Assembly (NCBI RefSeq): GCF_000407605.1
Contig: NZ_ASWO01000005.1
Span: forward strand, 248,001 to 312,000
DNA: 64,000 nucleotides
Reading direction: 5' to 3'
Origin: Enterococcus sulfureus ATCC 49903
GTDB taxonomy: Bacteria; Bacillota; Bacilli; Lactobacillales; Enterococcaceae
Both the position numbers and the translations under genes were made by a program. This document shows, one piece after another, positions 49,997 to 59,842 of the stretch. The notes below the pieces were generated by a model. That model was not told the DNA's origin, searched no databases, and saw nothing but the letters and a program-made list of their open reading frames with translations. Within the stretch, counting starts at the first letter, position 1. Each line of letters starts with the position of its first letter.

Positions 49997-50890
49997 ATGT
50001 CAATTAACTTATCGAATTTTTTTAATTTAGAACATTGGAAACAGTTTTTTTCTGTTGATTTTTTATCTTGGGATTTCGCCATTAATTTGCTAGATATTCT
50101 AGTAGTATGGTTTATTTTATATAAATTGATCCAACTCGTTAGAGGGACAAAAGCGATTCAATTGTTAAAAGGTGTTGCGATGTTTATTGCTACACGTTTT
50201 GTGGCCGAATTGATTGGTCTACATACATTATCTTGGTTGATGGATCAAGTCATTACGTATGGAGTGATTGCGGCGATCGTGATCTTCCAACCAGAGATTC
50301 GTCGTGGACTCGAACATCTTGGGCGAACATCATTTTTTAGTCCAGCAAAATCTAACAAACGTCAAGATGAACAAATGATCTTGGCTTTTGATAAAGCGAT
50401 CCAGTACATGTCAAAGCGTAAAATTGGAGCATTGGTCACGATTGAGCGCAATACAGGATTAGAAGAATATATTGAAACGGGAATTCCTGTCGATGGAGAT
50501 ATCAGTGGAGAATTATTGATCAATATTTTTATTCCTAATACGCCTCTACACGATGGAGCCGTTATTATCCGTGATGGAAAAATCAGTGTATGTTGTGCCT
50601 ATTTACCGTTGTCTGAAAGTTTATTGATCCCTAAAGAATTTGGGACCCGTCATCGTGCAGCAGTAGGTGTATCGGAAGTCAGCGATGCAGTGACATTTAT
50701 CGTTTCAGAAGAAACCGGAGATGTGAGCATTACGATGAACAATCAATTATTACCAGGGTTGACCAGAGAAGAGTATTTAACTATCTTACGCCGTGAGTTG
50801 ATTCCTGCCGAGGAAAAAGATGTCAAGAAACCTTTTTATAAGGTCTTCATCGATGAGATGAATCGCTTAAGTAAGAAGGGGGATAAATAA
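49997..50890 (+). CDS. cdaA: Diadenylate cyclase CdaA
   Basis: The 297-residue enzyme makes c-di-AMP from two ATP. Three membrane helices lie at about 25-105, and the DAC domain follows with DGAVII (Asp about 186) and RHRAAVG (about 217-223), both active-site motifs. The membrane part mediates control by CdaR and GlmM, the next two genes. It overlaps the cdaR start by one base. The product can feed the c-di-AMP-responsive BusR encoded at 22846-23490. Confidence 0.96.
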   Translation: MSINLSNFFNLEHWKQFFSVDFLSWDFAINLLDILVVWFILYKLIQLVRGTKAIQLLKGVAMFIATRFVAELIGLHTLSWLMDQVITYGVIAAIVIFQPEIRRGLEHLGRTSFFSPAKSNKRQDEQMILAFDKAIQYMSKRKIGALVTIERNTGLEEYIETGIPVDGDISGELLINIFIPNTPLHDGAVIIRDGKISVCCAYLPLSESLLIPKEFGTRHRAAVGVSEVSDAVTFIVSEETGDVSITMNNQLLPGLTREEYLTILRRELIPAEEKDVKKPFYKVFIDEMNRLSKKGDK

Positions 50891-52005
50891 TGCTTAAAAC
50901 CCGTCGAAGAAAAAATATTTTTTATGCGATTATTTCGTTGTTATTTACACTCGTTTTATTTTTTAATGCAAATGGCTCGACCTTGCAAGGAAATATTATT
51001 CCGACACCCACGAGTTATGAAGAAACATTAAAAGAAATTGCGATCCAACCGCAATACGACTCATCTAAATATTTTATCCAAGGATTCACACCATCTGTTA
51101 CGGTCAAATTAAAAAGTGATAATCGGGTACAACTGAATACAGAGTTGAATGCAGAAACACGAAATTTCAGAGTAATTGCTGATTTAGATGGGTTAGAGCC
51201 TGGAACGCATGAAGTCCCATTGAAGGTTCAAAATCTAAGTAGTAGTGTGAGTGCGACTTTGGAAACAAAATCGATTACGGTAACAATCGAGAAAAAAGTA
51301 ACGAAAACATTTGATGTGCAAACCGATCTTTCGCAAGGAAATTTGCAAGAAGGGTACGAATTAGGTAAAATAGCAATCGAACCGAGTACGGTATCTGTTA
51401 CGACTGGTGAAGAAACGTTAAAAGAGATCACTCAAGTACTCGCACCAACGAGCGCGGTCAAAAATGCGACAAAAGATATTGCAACTACTGTAACTGTTGC
51501 TGCAGTAGATGCAAATGGTCAAAAGTTACCCGCGATCATTACACCGGAACAAGTAAAAGTTTCTGCACCAGTAACATTACCTTCGAAACAAGTTCCTGTG
51601 ACGGTCGTTCCAACAGGAAAAATGGCAACGAGTTTAGCGACGATCGATTACGAATTGAACGAATACAACGTGACGGTCAGCGCAGAGCAAGCAGTGTTAG
51701 ATCAGCTTGATCAAGTATCTGTTTCAGTAGACATCGATAATGTCGTCAAGCAAACAGAAGTTACGACTGCTGTTGAAGTACCTGAAGGCGTACAAGTGTC
51801 ACCAAATGAAGTGACCGTTACGATCAAACCAGTACAAAAAACGACGACGTCTGCGACATCATCTAGTCGTAGCCAAACGCAACAAACAACTCGCTCGTCT
51901 ACTGTAAGTTCAGAATCGCTCGAAACAACAGAGTCTGCGACTAGTGAAGCTTCTTTACCTACAAGTACAACGGTAGAAGAACCTACAAGTGAGACTACAA
52001 ATTGA
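50890..52005 (+). CDS. cdaR: CdaA regulator CdaR (YbbR repeats)
   Basis: The 371-residue protein has one N-terminal membrane helix (about 10-27), then three to four extracellular YbbR-type domains (about 45-315, repeated VTV-rich beta units) and a Ser/Thr-rich tail (about 320-371). CdaR modulates CdaA activity from outside the membrane. The Ser/Thr-rich tail looks like a wall-spanning or low-complexity end; no anchor motif is present. Confidence 0.92.
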   Translation: MLKTRRRKNIFYAIISLLFTLVLFFNANGSTLQGNIIPTPTSYEETLKEIAIQPQYDSSKYFIQGFTPSVTVKLKSDNRVQLNTELNAETRNFRVIADLDGLEPGTHEVPLKVQNLSSSVSATLETKSITVTIEKKVTKTFDVQTDLSQGNLQEGYELGKIAIEPSTVSVTTGEETLKEITQVLAPTSAVKNATKDIATTVTVAAVDANGQKLPAIITPEQVKVSAPVTLPSKQVPVTVVPTGKMATSLATIDYELNEYNVTVSAEQAVLDQLDQVSVSVDIDNVVKQTEVTTAVEVPEGVQVSPNEVTVTIKPVQKTTTSATSSSRSQTQQTTRSSTVSSESLETTESATSEASLPTSTTVEEPTSETTN

Positions 52006-52036
52006 TTTTTTTGATAAAGAGAGGATACGTTGAATA

Positions 52037-53392
52037 ATGGGAAAATATTTTGGAACTGATGGAGTAAGAGGAGAAGCAAATACGGAATTAACACCAGAGC
52101 TAGCATTTAAATTAGGTCGTTGTGGTGGATACGTATTGAGCCAGCACGAGTCAGGAGAACGAGTGCCACGAGTTTTAGTTGGACGTGATACACGTATTTC
52201 TGGTCAAATGTTAGAAAGTGCATTGATTGCAGGATTGCTTTCAGTAGGGATCGAAGTCTTTCAATTAGGTGTGATCTCAACACCTGGTGTAGCCTATTTG
52301 ACCCGTTTACAAAAAGCAAGCGCTGGGGTCATGATTTCAGCTTCTCATAATCCAGCCCAAGATAACGGAATTAAATTTTTTGGAAGTGACGGATTTAAAT
52401 TAGTGGATGATCAAGAGGCGGAGATCGAAGCTTTACTCGACGCAGCTGAAGATACATTACCTCGTCCTTCTTCGACAGGATTAGGAACCGTTGAAGAATA
52501 TCCAGAAGGGTTAATGAAATATTCACAATTTTTAGCACAAACGATTCCAACCGATCTATCCGGTTTAACAGTGTGTATCGATGCAGCTAACGGTGCGACA
52601 GCATCAAGTGTCAACCGCTTATTTGCAGATCTAGAAACCGATTTTTATACAATGGGGACTTCTCCAGATGGATTAAACATCAATGATGGCGTAGGCTCGA
52701 CACATCCTGAAAAATTAGCAGAAATGGTTGTTGAAAAACAAGCAGATGCTGGTTTGGCTTTTGACGGAGACGGCGATCGAATTATTGCAGTTGATGAGTT
52801 AGGAAATATTGTAGATGGCGACAAGATTATGTATATCTGTGCCAAATATTTAGCAGAGAAAAAACGCTTGAAACAAGATACGATCGTAACGACGGTAATG
52901 AGTAATTTAGGATTCCATAAAGCGGTAGAACAAATTGGATTAAAAGATGTGATCACTCAAGTCGGCGATCGTTATGTTGTAGAAGAAATGCGCAAAAATG
53001 GCTACAACTTTGGGGGCGAACAATCAGGTCATATGATTTTCCTAGATTTCAATACGACTGGTGATGGGATGTTATCAGGTATCCAGTTATTAAATGTGAT
53101 GAAAGAAACTGGAAAAACTTTATCTGAATTAGCAGCAGAAGTTGCAATCTATCCGCAACAATTAGTCAATATTCGCGTATCGAATAAATACGGGGCCATG
53201 GACGTGCCAAAAATCAAAGAAGTAATCGAAGAAGCAGAACAAGAAATGAATGGTGAAGGGCGTATCTTAGTCCGTCCTTCTGGAACAGAACCTTTATTAC
53301 GTGTGATGGCAGAAGCACCAACAGATGAAAAAGTAACATATTATGTTGAGAAAATTGCCGCAGTCGTACGCGAAGAAATCGGGTTAGAGTAA
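52037..53392 (+). CDS. glmM: Phosphoglucosamine mutase GlmM
   Basis: The 451-residue enzyme interconverts glucosamine-6- and -1-phosphate for UDP-GlcNAc synthesis. It starts [15 protein letters not shown], has the phosphoserine loop [16 protein letters not shown] (Ser about 102), the metal loop DGDGDR and the sugar loop GEQSGH, and ends with the phosphate-binding [11 protein letters not shown]. In Firmicutes it also binds and inhibits CdaA, in line with its place in the operon. Confidence 0.97.
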   Translation: MGKYFGTDGVRGEANTELTPELAFKLGRCGGYVLSQHESGERVPRVLVGRDTRISGQMLESALIAGLLSVGIEVFQLGVISTPGVAYLTRLQKASAGVMISASHNPAQDNGIKFFGSDGFKLVDDQEAEIEALLDAAEDTLPRPSSTGLGTVEEYPEGLMKYSQFLAQTIPTDLSGLTVCIDAANGATASSVNRLFADLETDFYTMGTSPDGLNINDGVGSTHPEKLAEMVVEKQADAGLAFDGDGDRIIAVDELGNIVDGDKIMYICAKYLAEKKRLKQDTIVTTVMSNLGFHKAVEQIGLKDVITQVGDRYVVEEMRKNGYNFGGEQSGHMIFLDFNTTGDGMLSGIQLLNVMKETGKTLSELAAEVAIYPQQLVNIRVSNKYGAMDVPKIKEVIEEAEQEMNGEGRILVRPSGTEPLLRVMAEAPTDEKVTYYVEKIAAVVREEIGLE

Positions 53393-53396
53393 CTCT

Positions 53397-53437
53397 AAAA
53401 AAGCTGTGAAGAGAACCACTTCTCTCGCAGCTTTTTT
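53397..53437 (+). terminator. Terminator of the cdaA operon
   Basis: AAAAAAGCTG and AGAGAA pair with TTCTCT and CAGCTTTTTT across a small internal bulge. The T run ends only about 17 bases before the PBP start codon. Confidence 0.78.
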
Positions 53438-53454
53438 GACTAAAGGAGGGCATT

Positions 53455-55440
53455 ATGAAAACAAAATATCTTGTATGGGGCGTAGCGGGCATCGTTGTGG
53501 GTATCGGTCTTAGTGGTACAGTTTGGTATTATCAAAATCACCAAGCTCAAGTAAAGGCTACTGAGATCGTAACAGATTTTACTAACGCGCTAAGCCAACA
53601 AAAATTTACAGAACTCAATCAGTATGTAAGTACAGATTCGCTTAAAGCAGAGGGGTTTACTAAAGAAGAACTTGCCAAAAAATATGAAACGATCTACCAA
53701 GGTATCGGTGTAAAAGAGGCGAAAATCAAAGAGATCGAAACCAAAAAACAAAAAAAGGGCTATGAAGTTTCTTACGAGTTAACCTTAACGACAGCACTAG
53801 GGAAGTATACAACAACATATCAAGCAATGGTCGATGCGGATAAGATCCAATGGACGCCGGCGTTGATCTTTCCGGATATGACAAAAGACGATACAGTATC
53901 TTATCAGCCGATTTCAGCGACTAGAGGACAAATAGTCGATCGAAATCAGCAAGGTCTAGCGATCAATGATACGCTCGATCAAGTCGGGATCATTCCAGGA
54001 CAGCTAGGAGAACAAAAAGAAAATGCGATCGCACAAATTGCGGCATTATATGGATTGACAAGTGAAGGAATCAACCAAACCTTAGCTCAAGGCTGGGTGA
54101 CAGATGATGCGTTCGTACCACTGAAAGTGACAAAAGACGCACCAAATGAAAATCTTCCAGGTGTCGAGATTAGACAAACGACAGGTCGCTATTATCCATT
54201 AGGAGAAGCCGCGGCTCAATTGATTGGGTATACAGGAGAAGTCACTGCTGAAGATTTAGAAAAAAATCCCAAATTGGAAGCAGGTCAATTGATTGGTCGA
54301 TCAGGACTTGAACAAACACTTGATGATACTTTGCGTGGTCAAGATGGAGGGGAAATCGTTCTTTTAGATCAAAACCAACAAGAAAAAAAGGTGTTGGTCA
54401 AAAAGCAAGTGACGAATGGAAAAGATGTTACACTAACGCTTGATGCGAATGCTCAAAAAATCGCGTTTGAACATTTAGGTGGTAAAAAAGGTTCTTCAGT
54501 AGCCACTCTTCCCAAAACAGGGGACTTAGTCGCTTTAGTCAGTTCACCAAGTTACGATCCTAATAAAATGGCCAATGGAATTTCAAGTGCGGAGTACAAT
54601 GTCTATGCTGAAAATGAAGCCAAACCATTTATTAGTCGCTTTGCCACACGTTATGCTCCAGGTTCAACGTTTAAAACCATTACGGCTGCTCTAGGAATCG
54701 ATGCAAAAACACTTGATCCAGATCAGAAAATTGCGATTCCTTCATTGAAATGGCAAAAAGATGCTTCTTGGGGAGACTATCAAGTAACACGTGTTCAACA
54801 AACGGATGAAGTGAATCTAAAAGATGCGCTAATGTATTCAGATAATATTTATTTTGCGCAACAAACCTTGAAAATGGGCGAAGCCACGTTTCGTGAGGGG
54901 TTGAATCGTTTTATTTTTGGGGAGACACTCGATTTGCCATTTGAGATGAAAGCGGCCCAAATTTCAAACGATGAGCAATTCAACTCAGAAATTTTATTAG
55001 CCGATACAGGTTATGGACAAGGCCAGTTGTTGATCAGTCCGGTTGAACAAGCCACGATGTACTCGGTATTTGCAAACGAAGGAAATTTGGTGTATCCACG
55101 ACTACTACTCGATGCCCAAACCAAAACGAAAAACGAAGTTATCAGTCAAGAGGCTGTCAAGATTGTCGGCAGTGATTTACGTGCAGTCGTGACAGAACCG
55201 ACAGCTTTTGGATATCGTTTAAATGCATTAGGGATCGATGTCGCAGCCAAAACGGGTACTGCAGAAATCAAACAATCACAAGACGACACAAGCGGAACCG
55301 AAAATAGCTTTTTATTTGCGTATGATTATGGCAATCACAACTATTTAACGGTTACGATGTTTGAAGATAGTCAAGGAGAATACACTGCAATCAAGCAAGC
55401 AGATGAATTATTGAGCTATCTAAATCAAACGTATCAATAA
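53455..55440 (+). CDS. Class B penicillin-binding protein, Pbp5/PBP2a-like
   Basis: The 661-residue transpeptidase has an N-terminal membrane anchor (about 5-27), an NTF2-like MecA_N domain (about 32-145), the dimerisation region (about 150-310) and a transpeptidase domain with STFK (Ser404), SDN (462-464) and KTGT (599-602). This architecture, with the MecA_N domain, is that of enterococcal Pbp4/Pbp5 and staphylococcal PBP2a, the low-affinity class linked to beta-lactam tolerance. Affinity cannot be read from sequence alone. It sits 17 bases after a terminator, so its promoter is unclear. Confidence 0.93.
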   Translation: MKTKYLVWGVAGIVVGIGLSGTVWYYQNHQAQVKATEIVTDFTNALSQQKFTELNQYVSTDSLKAEGFTKEELAKKYETIYQGIGVKEAKIKEIETKKQKKGYEVSYELTLTTALGKYTTTYQAMVDADKIQWTPALIFPDMTKDDTVSYQPISATRGQIVDRNQQGLAINDTLDQVGIIPGQLGEQKENAIAQIAALYGLTSEGINQTLAQGWVTDDAFVPLKVTKDAPNENLPGVEIRQTTGRYYPLGEAAAQLIGYTGEVTAEDLEKNPKLEAGQLIGRSGLEQTLDDTLRGQDGGEIVLLDQNQQEKKVLVKKQVTNGKDVTLTLDANAQKIAFEHLGGKKGSSVATLPKTGDLVALVSSPSYDPNKMANGISSAEYNVYAENEAKPFISRFATRYAPGSTFKTITAALGIDAKTLDPDQKIAIPSLKWQKDASWGDYQVTRVQQTDEVNLKDALMYSDNIYFAQQTLKMGEATFREGLNRFIFGETLDLPFEMKAAQISNDEQFNSEILLADTGYGQGQLLISPVEQATMYSVFANEGNLVYPRLLLDAQTKTKNEVISQEAVKIVGSDLRAVVTEPTAFGYRLNALGIDVAAKTGTAEIKQSQDDTSGTENSFLFAYDYGNHNYLTVTMFEDSQGEYTAIKQADELLSYLNQTYQ

Positions 55441-55441
55441 T

Positions 55442-55483
55442 AAAAAAAGAGAAAAAGTGATGTGAACCTTTTTCTCTTTTTTT
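55442..55483 (+). terminator. Terminator of the PBP gene
   Basis: AAAAAAAGAGAAAAAG pairs with CTTTTTCTCTTTTTTT around a 10-nt loop. The next start codon is 15 bases later. Confidence 0.75.
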
Positions 55484-55497
55484 AATAAGGAGTAAAG

Positions 55498-55776
55498 ATG
55501 ATGGAAACAATGACGCTAAAACAATTAAAAGAACTTATTCAAAGATTAGAAACAGAAGGTGTAGGCGAGGAAACACCGATCTTTTTAGATACGGGTTGGG
55601 ATAGTATCCAAGAAATCGACCCAACTGCCTTGGTAAAAAAACAAGCGCGGCCGTTTCAAATTCAAGATGAATTAACTAAGGAATATTATGGTGGATTTGT
55701 ATTGGAAGAAAAAGCTCATACAAAAGACACAACTGGGGATATACAAGAAGTTCTTGTATTTGACCATAAATATTAA
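55498..55776 (+). CDS. Hypothetical acidic protein, 92 aa
   Basis: I do not recognise this protein. It starts at ATG 55498 after AAGGAG. The first 20 residues (TLKQLKELIQRLETEGVGEET) form an amphipathic helix, and the rest is acidic and beta-like, ending EVLVFDHKY. There is no signal or membrane segment. It lies 21 bases before sppA and is probably co-transcribed with it. Confidence 0.7.
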   Translation: MMETMTLKQLKELIQRLETEGVGEETPIFLDTGWDSIQEIDPTALVKKQARPFQIQDELTKEYYGGFVLEEKAHTKDTTGDIQEVLVFDHKY

Positions 55777-55797
55777 GAGAAAGTAGAGGGGTAAAGA

Positions 55798-56829
55798 ATG
55801 AATAAACGTAGATGGGTTGCAGTTGGGATATTTGGTGTCATTGTCATTGGATCGATTATCTTTAGTGTTGTAGGGTCAGAGGATAAAAAAGAGACATCGA
55901 ATTTAACGACAGTTCAAAGTATTTTATATGGCAGTAATGATTTAGCAGAAAATGAATTAGAACCAGGTGAGGTCAGCAAGCGTATCGTGAAAGTGACAAT
56001 CGACGGTACAATTGCCGACACAGGTGAGTCGAATGGGTTGTTTTCTAGTGAAGGGTACAATCACGCATTTGTATTGCAACAATTGCAAGCGATCCAACAA
56101 GACGATTCGATCCAAGCCGTATTGCTTGAAGTGAATTCACCAGGTGGAGGTGTTTACGAAAGTGCAGAACTAGCTAGACAGATCCACTTGATCCAAGATC
56201 AAAAAAAAGCCTTATATGTTTCGATGCAAAGTATGGCGGCTAGTGGCGGCTATTATATTTCTGCTTCTGCTGATAAAATCTTTGCCACAGATGAAACGAT
56301 CACAGGTTCAATTGGTGTGATTTCGTCTAGTTTAAACTACGCTGGGTTGTTAGAAAAACTTGGACTCAAAGAACAAACGTATAAAAGCGGTGCGCTAAAA
56401 GATATGAACGCACCGACAAAAGAACCTAGTGAAGAAGAAAAAAATGTGATGCAAGACTATATCAATAGTTCATATGAACGTTTTGTAGATATTGTGGCGA
56501 CTGGACGAAATCTACCAAAAGACACTGTATATAAACTTGCAGATGGAAGAATCTATGATGGAAGTCAGGCGGTCAAAAATGGATTGGTCGATGCCATTGG
56601 ATATGAAGATCAAGCACTTGCAGCGCTTCGTAAAGACAAAGGTCTGAAAAATGCACAAGTATTTGAATACGGTACAAGTAGTACAGGATTTGCCCAAACA
56701 TTTTTTGGTGCTAAATTAGCTCAATGGCAAGGATTGACACAAAGTCCAGAAAATCGTTTGACGAAAGTGATTGAAAGCATCGGTACACAAAGTGCGCCAA
56801 AACCACTATACATGTATGGAGGGGAGTAA
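55798..56829 (+). CDS. sppA: Signal peptide peptidase SppA
   Basis: The 343-residue membrane protease has one N-terminal anchor (about 5-25) and the S49 fold. The catalytic Ser149 lies in MAASGGYYISASADKIFA and Lys201 in GALKDMNAP, matching the Ser/Lys dyad of Bacillus SppA. It degrades signal-peptide remnants and other proteins outside the membrane. It is followed one base later by the RDD gene, so the two are coupled. Confidence 0.95.
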   Translation: MNKRRWVAVGIFGVIVIGSIIFSVVGSEDKKETSNLTTVQSILYGSNDLAENELEPGEVSKRIVKVTIDGTIADTGESNGLFSSEGYNHAFVLQQLQAIQQDDSIQAVLLEVNSPGGGVYESAELARQIHLIQDQKKALYVSMQSMAASGGYYISASADKIFATDETITGSIGVISSSLNYAGLLEKLGLKEQTYKSGALKDMNAPTKEPSEEEKNVMQDYINSSYERFVDIVATGRNLPKDTVYKLADGRIYDGSQAVKNGLVDAIGYEDQALAALRKDKGLKNAQVFEYGTSSTGFAQTFFGAKLAQWQGLTQSPENRLTKVIESIGTQSAPKPLYMYGGE

Positions 56830-56830
56830 G

Positions 56831-57469
56831 ATGAGCGAAAAACAAGATACTTTTTTTACGGAACTTGTAGCTTCAAGTAAAAAGAAAGTCTATACACAAG
56901 AAGAAATCGATACGATTCAACAACAAAGCGACGAAGTGTTGCCCCCTGAACTGCCGGTTATAACTACACCGTTACCGACATACTTTTTTAGTGGGATGTG
57001 GATTCGGTTCTTTGCCTTCATGATCGATTTGATCGTCATTGCTGCACTTACACAAGTCGTACGAACGATCGTTGGCTTGTTTATCACGTTTACACAACTT
57101 GGTACGTGGAGTGTGTATGGGATATGTGGACTGATCGTATATTATGGCTATTTTATTTTACTAACAAAATTAAATCATGGGCAAACACTTGGTAAAATGA
57201 TCTTTGGGATTCGTGTTGTTTCTTTGACTAGTCCAGTATTGGATTGGCAAACCGTATTATTACGAGAAGGTTGTGGTCGTTTCTTTTTAAGTATTCCCGT
57301 ACTGGGTCTTTTCTTATATGTACCGATTTTATTTACTGCAAGAAAACAACAGGTAGCCGATTTATTTTTTGATACATCCGTCGTGAACTTAAAGGTAGTG
57401 GCTGCTTTTTTACATCAAACGACAGAGTCTTATCACGTAGAACCGGTATATAAGGAAGTGAAATCTTGA
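56831..57469 (+). CDS. RDD family membrane protein
   Basis: The 212-residue protein starts at ATG 56831 with GGGGAG; the upstream frame from 56771 overlaps sppA. A 50-residue cytoplasmic N-terminus precedes hydrophobic segments near 60-80, 90-120 and 155-180. The RDD hallmarks are RFFAFMIDLIVIAAL (first helix, with the Arg and Asp) and GQTLGKMIFGIRVV. The family's role is unclear; some members have been proposed to move solutes. The TTG of the next gene overlaps its stop. Confidence 0.82.
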   Translation: MSEKQDTFFTELVASSKKKVYTQEEIDTIQQQSDEVLPPELPVITTPLPTYFFSGMWIRFFAFMIDLIVIAALTQVVRTIVGLFITFTQLGTWSVYGICGLIVYYGYFILLTKLNHGQTLGKMIFGIRVVSLTSPVLDWQTVLLREGCGRFFLSIPVLGLFLYVPILFTARKQQVADLFFDTSVVNLKVVAAFLHQTTESYHVEPVYKEVKS

Positions 57470-58380
57470 GTTTATCTTTTCCAAACGAACACCAAAAAAC
57501 ACTAGAACGAGCAAAAGATGCGTTTACTACACAAAATTATCAAGCATGTCTACAAGCATTATATCAACTTGTACCTGAATCATTAGGTGAAACGGAACAA
57601 AAAATGATTGTAAGCTGCCAACTTGCCCTAGGTGAATATGAAGCAGCTTTAACGTACATGAAAAAACATCCAGAGCTGTTGACGACAAAAGAGATGTATG
57701 CAAATTATCTACAAGCGCTTTGCATGACGTATCGATTTTTGGATGCTTGGTTTGTGAGTTGTGCGCTTGACGATGTATCCTTGCAACAAAAAGTTTTAGA
57801 AATGGAGAATGCGTATCTCCAATTTCATCCCGAGCAAAAAATAAAGAAAGAACGGGAACTTTTGGATTTGTCGCAAGGAAAGCGTCAAACTAAAAACTGG
57901 TTGGCTTTTCTAGATGGCTTAACGAGCCAACAAGCCAAAGCGTTACTTCCGGCGTTACTCGTGTATCAAACACAGACACAAGCACAATTAAAAAGTAAAG
58001 CTGCAGAACTATTAGTCAAGTTAAATGAAACGCGTCACTTAGATGTCACACATCCATTAACGATGAAAGTACATCGTGTTGCTTTTTCAGAACTAACCAC
58101 ATTAGAACAAAGTGAGCAACTTCAAGCATTGGATCAAACTAGTCTTATTTTAGCAACGCAACCTCAAGTGTTGGCGGCCACTGTTACTGAAATTCGCGCA
58201 CATTGGGCGTATTTGTATCCTTTTTTACCAGAAGTCACACAAGTGAAACAATGGATAGATGTGTATGCATTAGATTACAAAATACTAGAGACCCATCCAA
58301 AAGAAACCCAAACAGCAAGTGCTAAAAATATCCAAGAAATAAAAGAAATGATTCGTTTGAAATTCTCGTTATTTTCTTAA
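57466..58380 (+). CDS. Hypothetical helical (TPR-like) protein, 304 aa
   Basis: I do not recognise this protein. It starts at TTG 57466, overlapping the RDD gene stop, with AAGGAAG upstream. Residues 10-110 resemble tetratricopeptide-type helical pairs (ERAKDAFTTQNYQACLQALYQL; GEYEAALTYMKKHPEL), and the rest is helical and rich in Leu, Gln and Ala. There is no membrane segment, so a scaffold or adaptor role for the membrane genes beside it is possible. No terminator is seen after it. Confidence 0.72.
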   Translation: MSLSFPNEHQKTLERAKDAFTTQNYQACLQALYQLVPESLGETEQKMIVSCQLALGEYEAALTYMKKHPELLTTKEMYANYLQALCMTYRFLDAWFVSCALDDVSLQQKVLEMENAYLQFHPEQKIKKERELLDLSQGKRQTKNWLAFLDGLTSQQAKALLPALLVYQTQTQAQLKSKAAELLVKLNETRHLDVTHPLTMKVHRVAFSELTTLEQSEQLQALDQTSLILATQPQVLAATVTEIRAHWAYLYPFLPEVTQVKQWIDVYALDYKILETHPKETQTASAKNIQEIKEMIRLKFSLFS

Positions 58381-58418
58381 AAAATGGCTGAGAAATAACG
58401 GAGTTTGTGTTTAAAATG

Positions 58419-58447
58419 TTTACAATTGGGTCTGTATAGTGTACTAT
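58419..58447 (+). promoter_or_regulatory. Sigma-A promoter of tig
   Basis: TTTACA (58419-58424) and TACTAT (58442-58447) are 17 bases apart, giving a leader of about 53 nt. Confidence 0.65.
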
Positions 58448-58506
58448 TTAAAAGTATGCATGAAGCTATTTCATATAACAATAGACAGATATTCGGAGGG
58501 AATTAC

Positions 58507-59787
58507 ATGACTGCAAAATTTGAAAAAAAAGGCACAAATGATGGTGTATTGACATTTTCAATTGCAAATGAAGAAATCCAAAAAGGATTGACAACTGCAT
58601 TTAATCGCGTGAAAGGAAACTTAAACGTACCTGGATTCCGTAAAGGGAAAGTTTCACGTACTGTATTTAACCGTATGTACGGCGAAGAAGCATTGTATGA
58701 AGATGCGTTAAATGCTGTTTTACCAGCAGCTTATGAAGCGGCTGTATTAGAAGCTGGAATCGATCCAGTTGCGCAACCAAAAATCGATGTGAAAAGCATG
58801 GATAAAGGTGAAGCTTGGACAATCGAAGCAGAAGTAACTGTAAAACCTGAAGTAAAATTAGGCGAATACAAAAACTTAACTGTTGAAAAACAAGATACTG
58901 AAGTAACAGATGAAGACGTAGATGCACGTGTGAAATCTGCTCAAGAACAACAAGCTGAATTAGCAATCAAAGAAGACGCTGCAGTTGAAGGCGATACAGT
59001 AGTGATCGACTTTGAAGGTTTTGTTGGCGATGAAGCTTTTGAAGGTGGAAAAGGCGAGAACTATTCATTAGAATTAGGTTCTGGTTCATTTATTCCAGGC
59101 TTTGAAGAGCAATTAGTTGGTCAAAAAGCTGGTGACTCTCTAGACGTTACGGTAACTTTCCCTGAAGATTATCAAGCAGAAGACTTAGCTGGTAAAGAAG
59201 CGGTCTTCAAAGTAACAGTTCACGAAGTAAAAGCAAAAGAACTTCCTGAATTAGATGACGAATTTGCTAAAGATGTAGACGATAGCGTGTCTTCATTAGC
59301 TGAATTAAAAGAAAAATTCCGTCAAGAATTAACAGAAAGCAAAGCACAAGCAGCTAAAGATGCTGTTGAAGAAGCAGCGATCCGTCAAGCTGTGGAAAAT
59401 GCTGAAATCGTTGAATTACCACACGTAATGGTTCACGATGAAGTACACCGTGCAATGGACGAATTCTTAAACAACATGCAACGTCAAGGAATCTCTCCTG
59501 AAATGTACTACCAATTAACTGGTTCTACAGAACAAGACTTGCACCAACAATTTGAAGCAGAAGCGGATACTCGTGTGAAAACGAACTTAGTGATCGAAGC
59601 GATCGCAAAAGCTGAAGGCTTAGAAGCAACTGAAGAAGAAATCGCAAACGAAATCAAAGAACTTTCTGAAACTTACAACATGCCAGAAGCACAAGTAAAA
59701 CGTGTGTTAACTGAAGACATGTTAAAACATGACGTAACAATGAAAAAAGCAGTAGATTTAGTAACATCTACAGTAGTTGAAGCGTAA
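58507..59787 (+). CDS. tig: Trigger factor
   Basis: The 426-residue ribosome-bound chaperone starts at ATG 58507 with GGAGGG; the frame is open upstream to 58405 but without a site. The ribosome-binding signature GFRKGKVSR is near 43-51, the FKBP-type peptidyl-prolyl isomerase domain at about 160-250 ([20 protein letters not shown]) and the C-terminal helical arms at 255-426. Full length. In related bacteria clpX commonly follows, but here the adhesin gene does. Confidence 0.96.
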   Translation: MTAKFEKKGTNDGVLTFSIANEEIQKGLTTAFNRVKGNLNVPGFRKGKVSRTVFNRMYGEEALYEDALNAVLPAAYEAAVLEAGIDPVAQPKIDVKSMDKGEAWTIEAEVTVKPEVKLGEYKNLTVEKQDTEVTDEDVDARVKSAQEQQAELAIKEDAAVEGDTVVIDFEGFVGDEAFEGGKGENYSLELGSGSFIPGFEEQLVGQKAGDSLDVTVTFPEDYQAEDLAGKEAVFKVTVHEVKAKELPELDDEFAKDVDDSVSSLAELKEKFRQELTESKAQAAKDAVEEAAIRQAVENAEIVELPHVMVHDEVHRAMDEFLNNMQRQGISPEMYYQLTGSTEQDLHQQFEAEADTRVKTNLVIEAIAKAEGLEATEEEIANEIKELSETYNMPEAQVKRVLTEDMLKHDVTMKKAVDLVTSTVVEA

Positions 59788-59805
59788 GCAAATTCGAATA
59801 ATTTT

Positions 59806-59842
59806 AAACTCTACTAGGATCTTTTCTAGTAGAGTTTTTTTT
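59806..59842 (+). terminator. Terminator of tig
   Basis: AAACTCTACTAG (59806-59817) pairs perfectly with CTAGTAGAGTTT (59826-59837), followed by T. Confidence 0.88.

Noticed and set aside
58405-58506. An N-terminal extension of trigger factor.
   Set aside because: It runs through the promoter TTTACA/TACTAT and lacks a ribosome site; MTAKFEKK at 58507 is the usual start.
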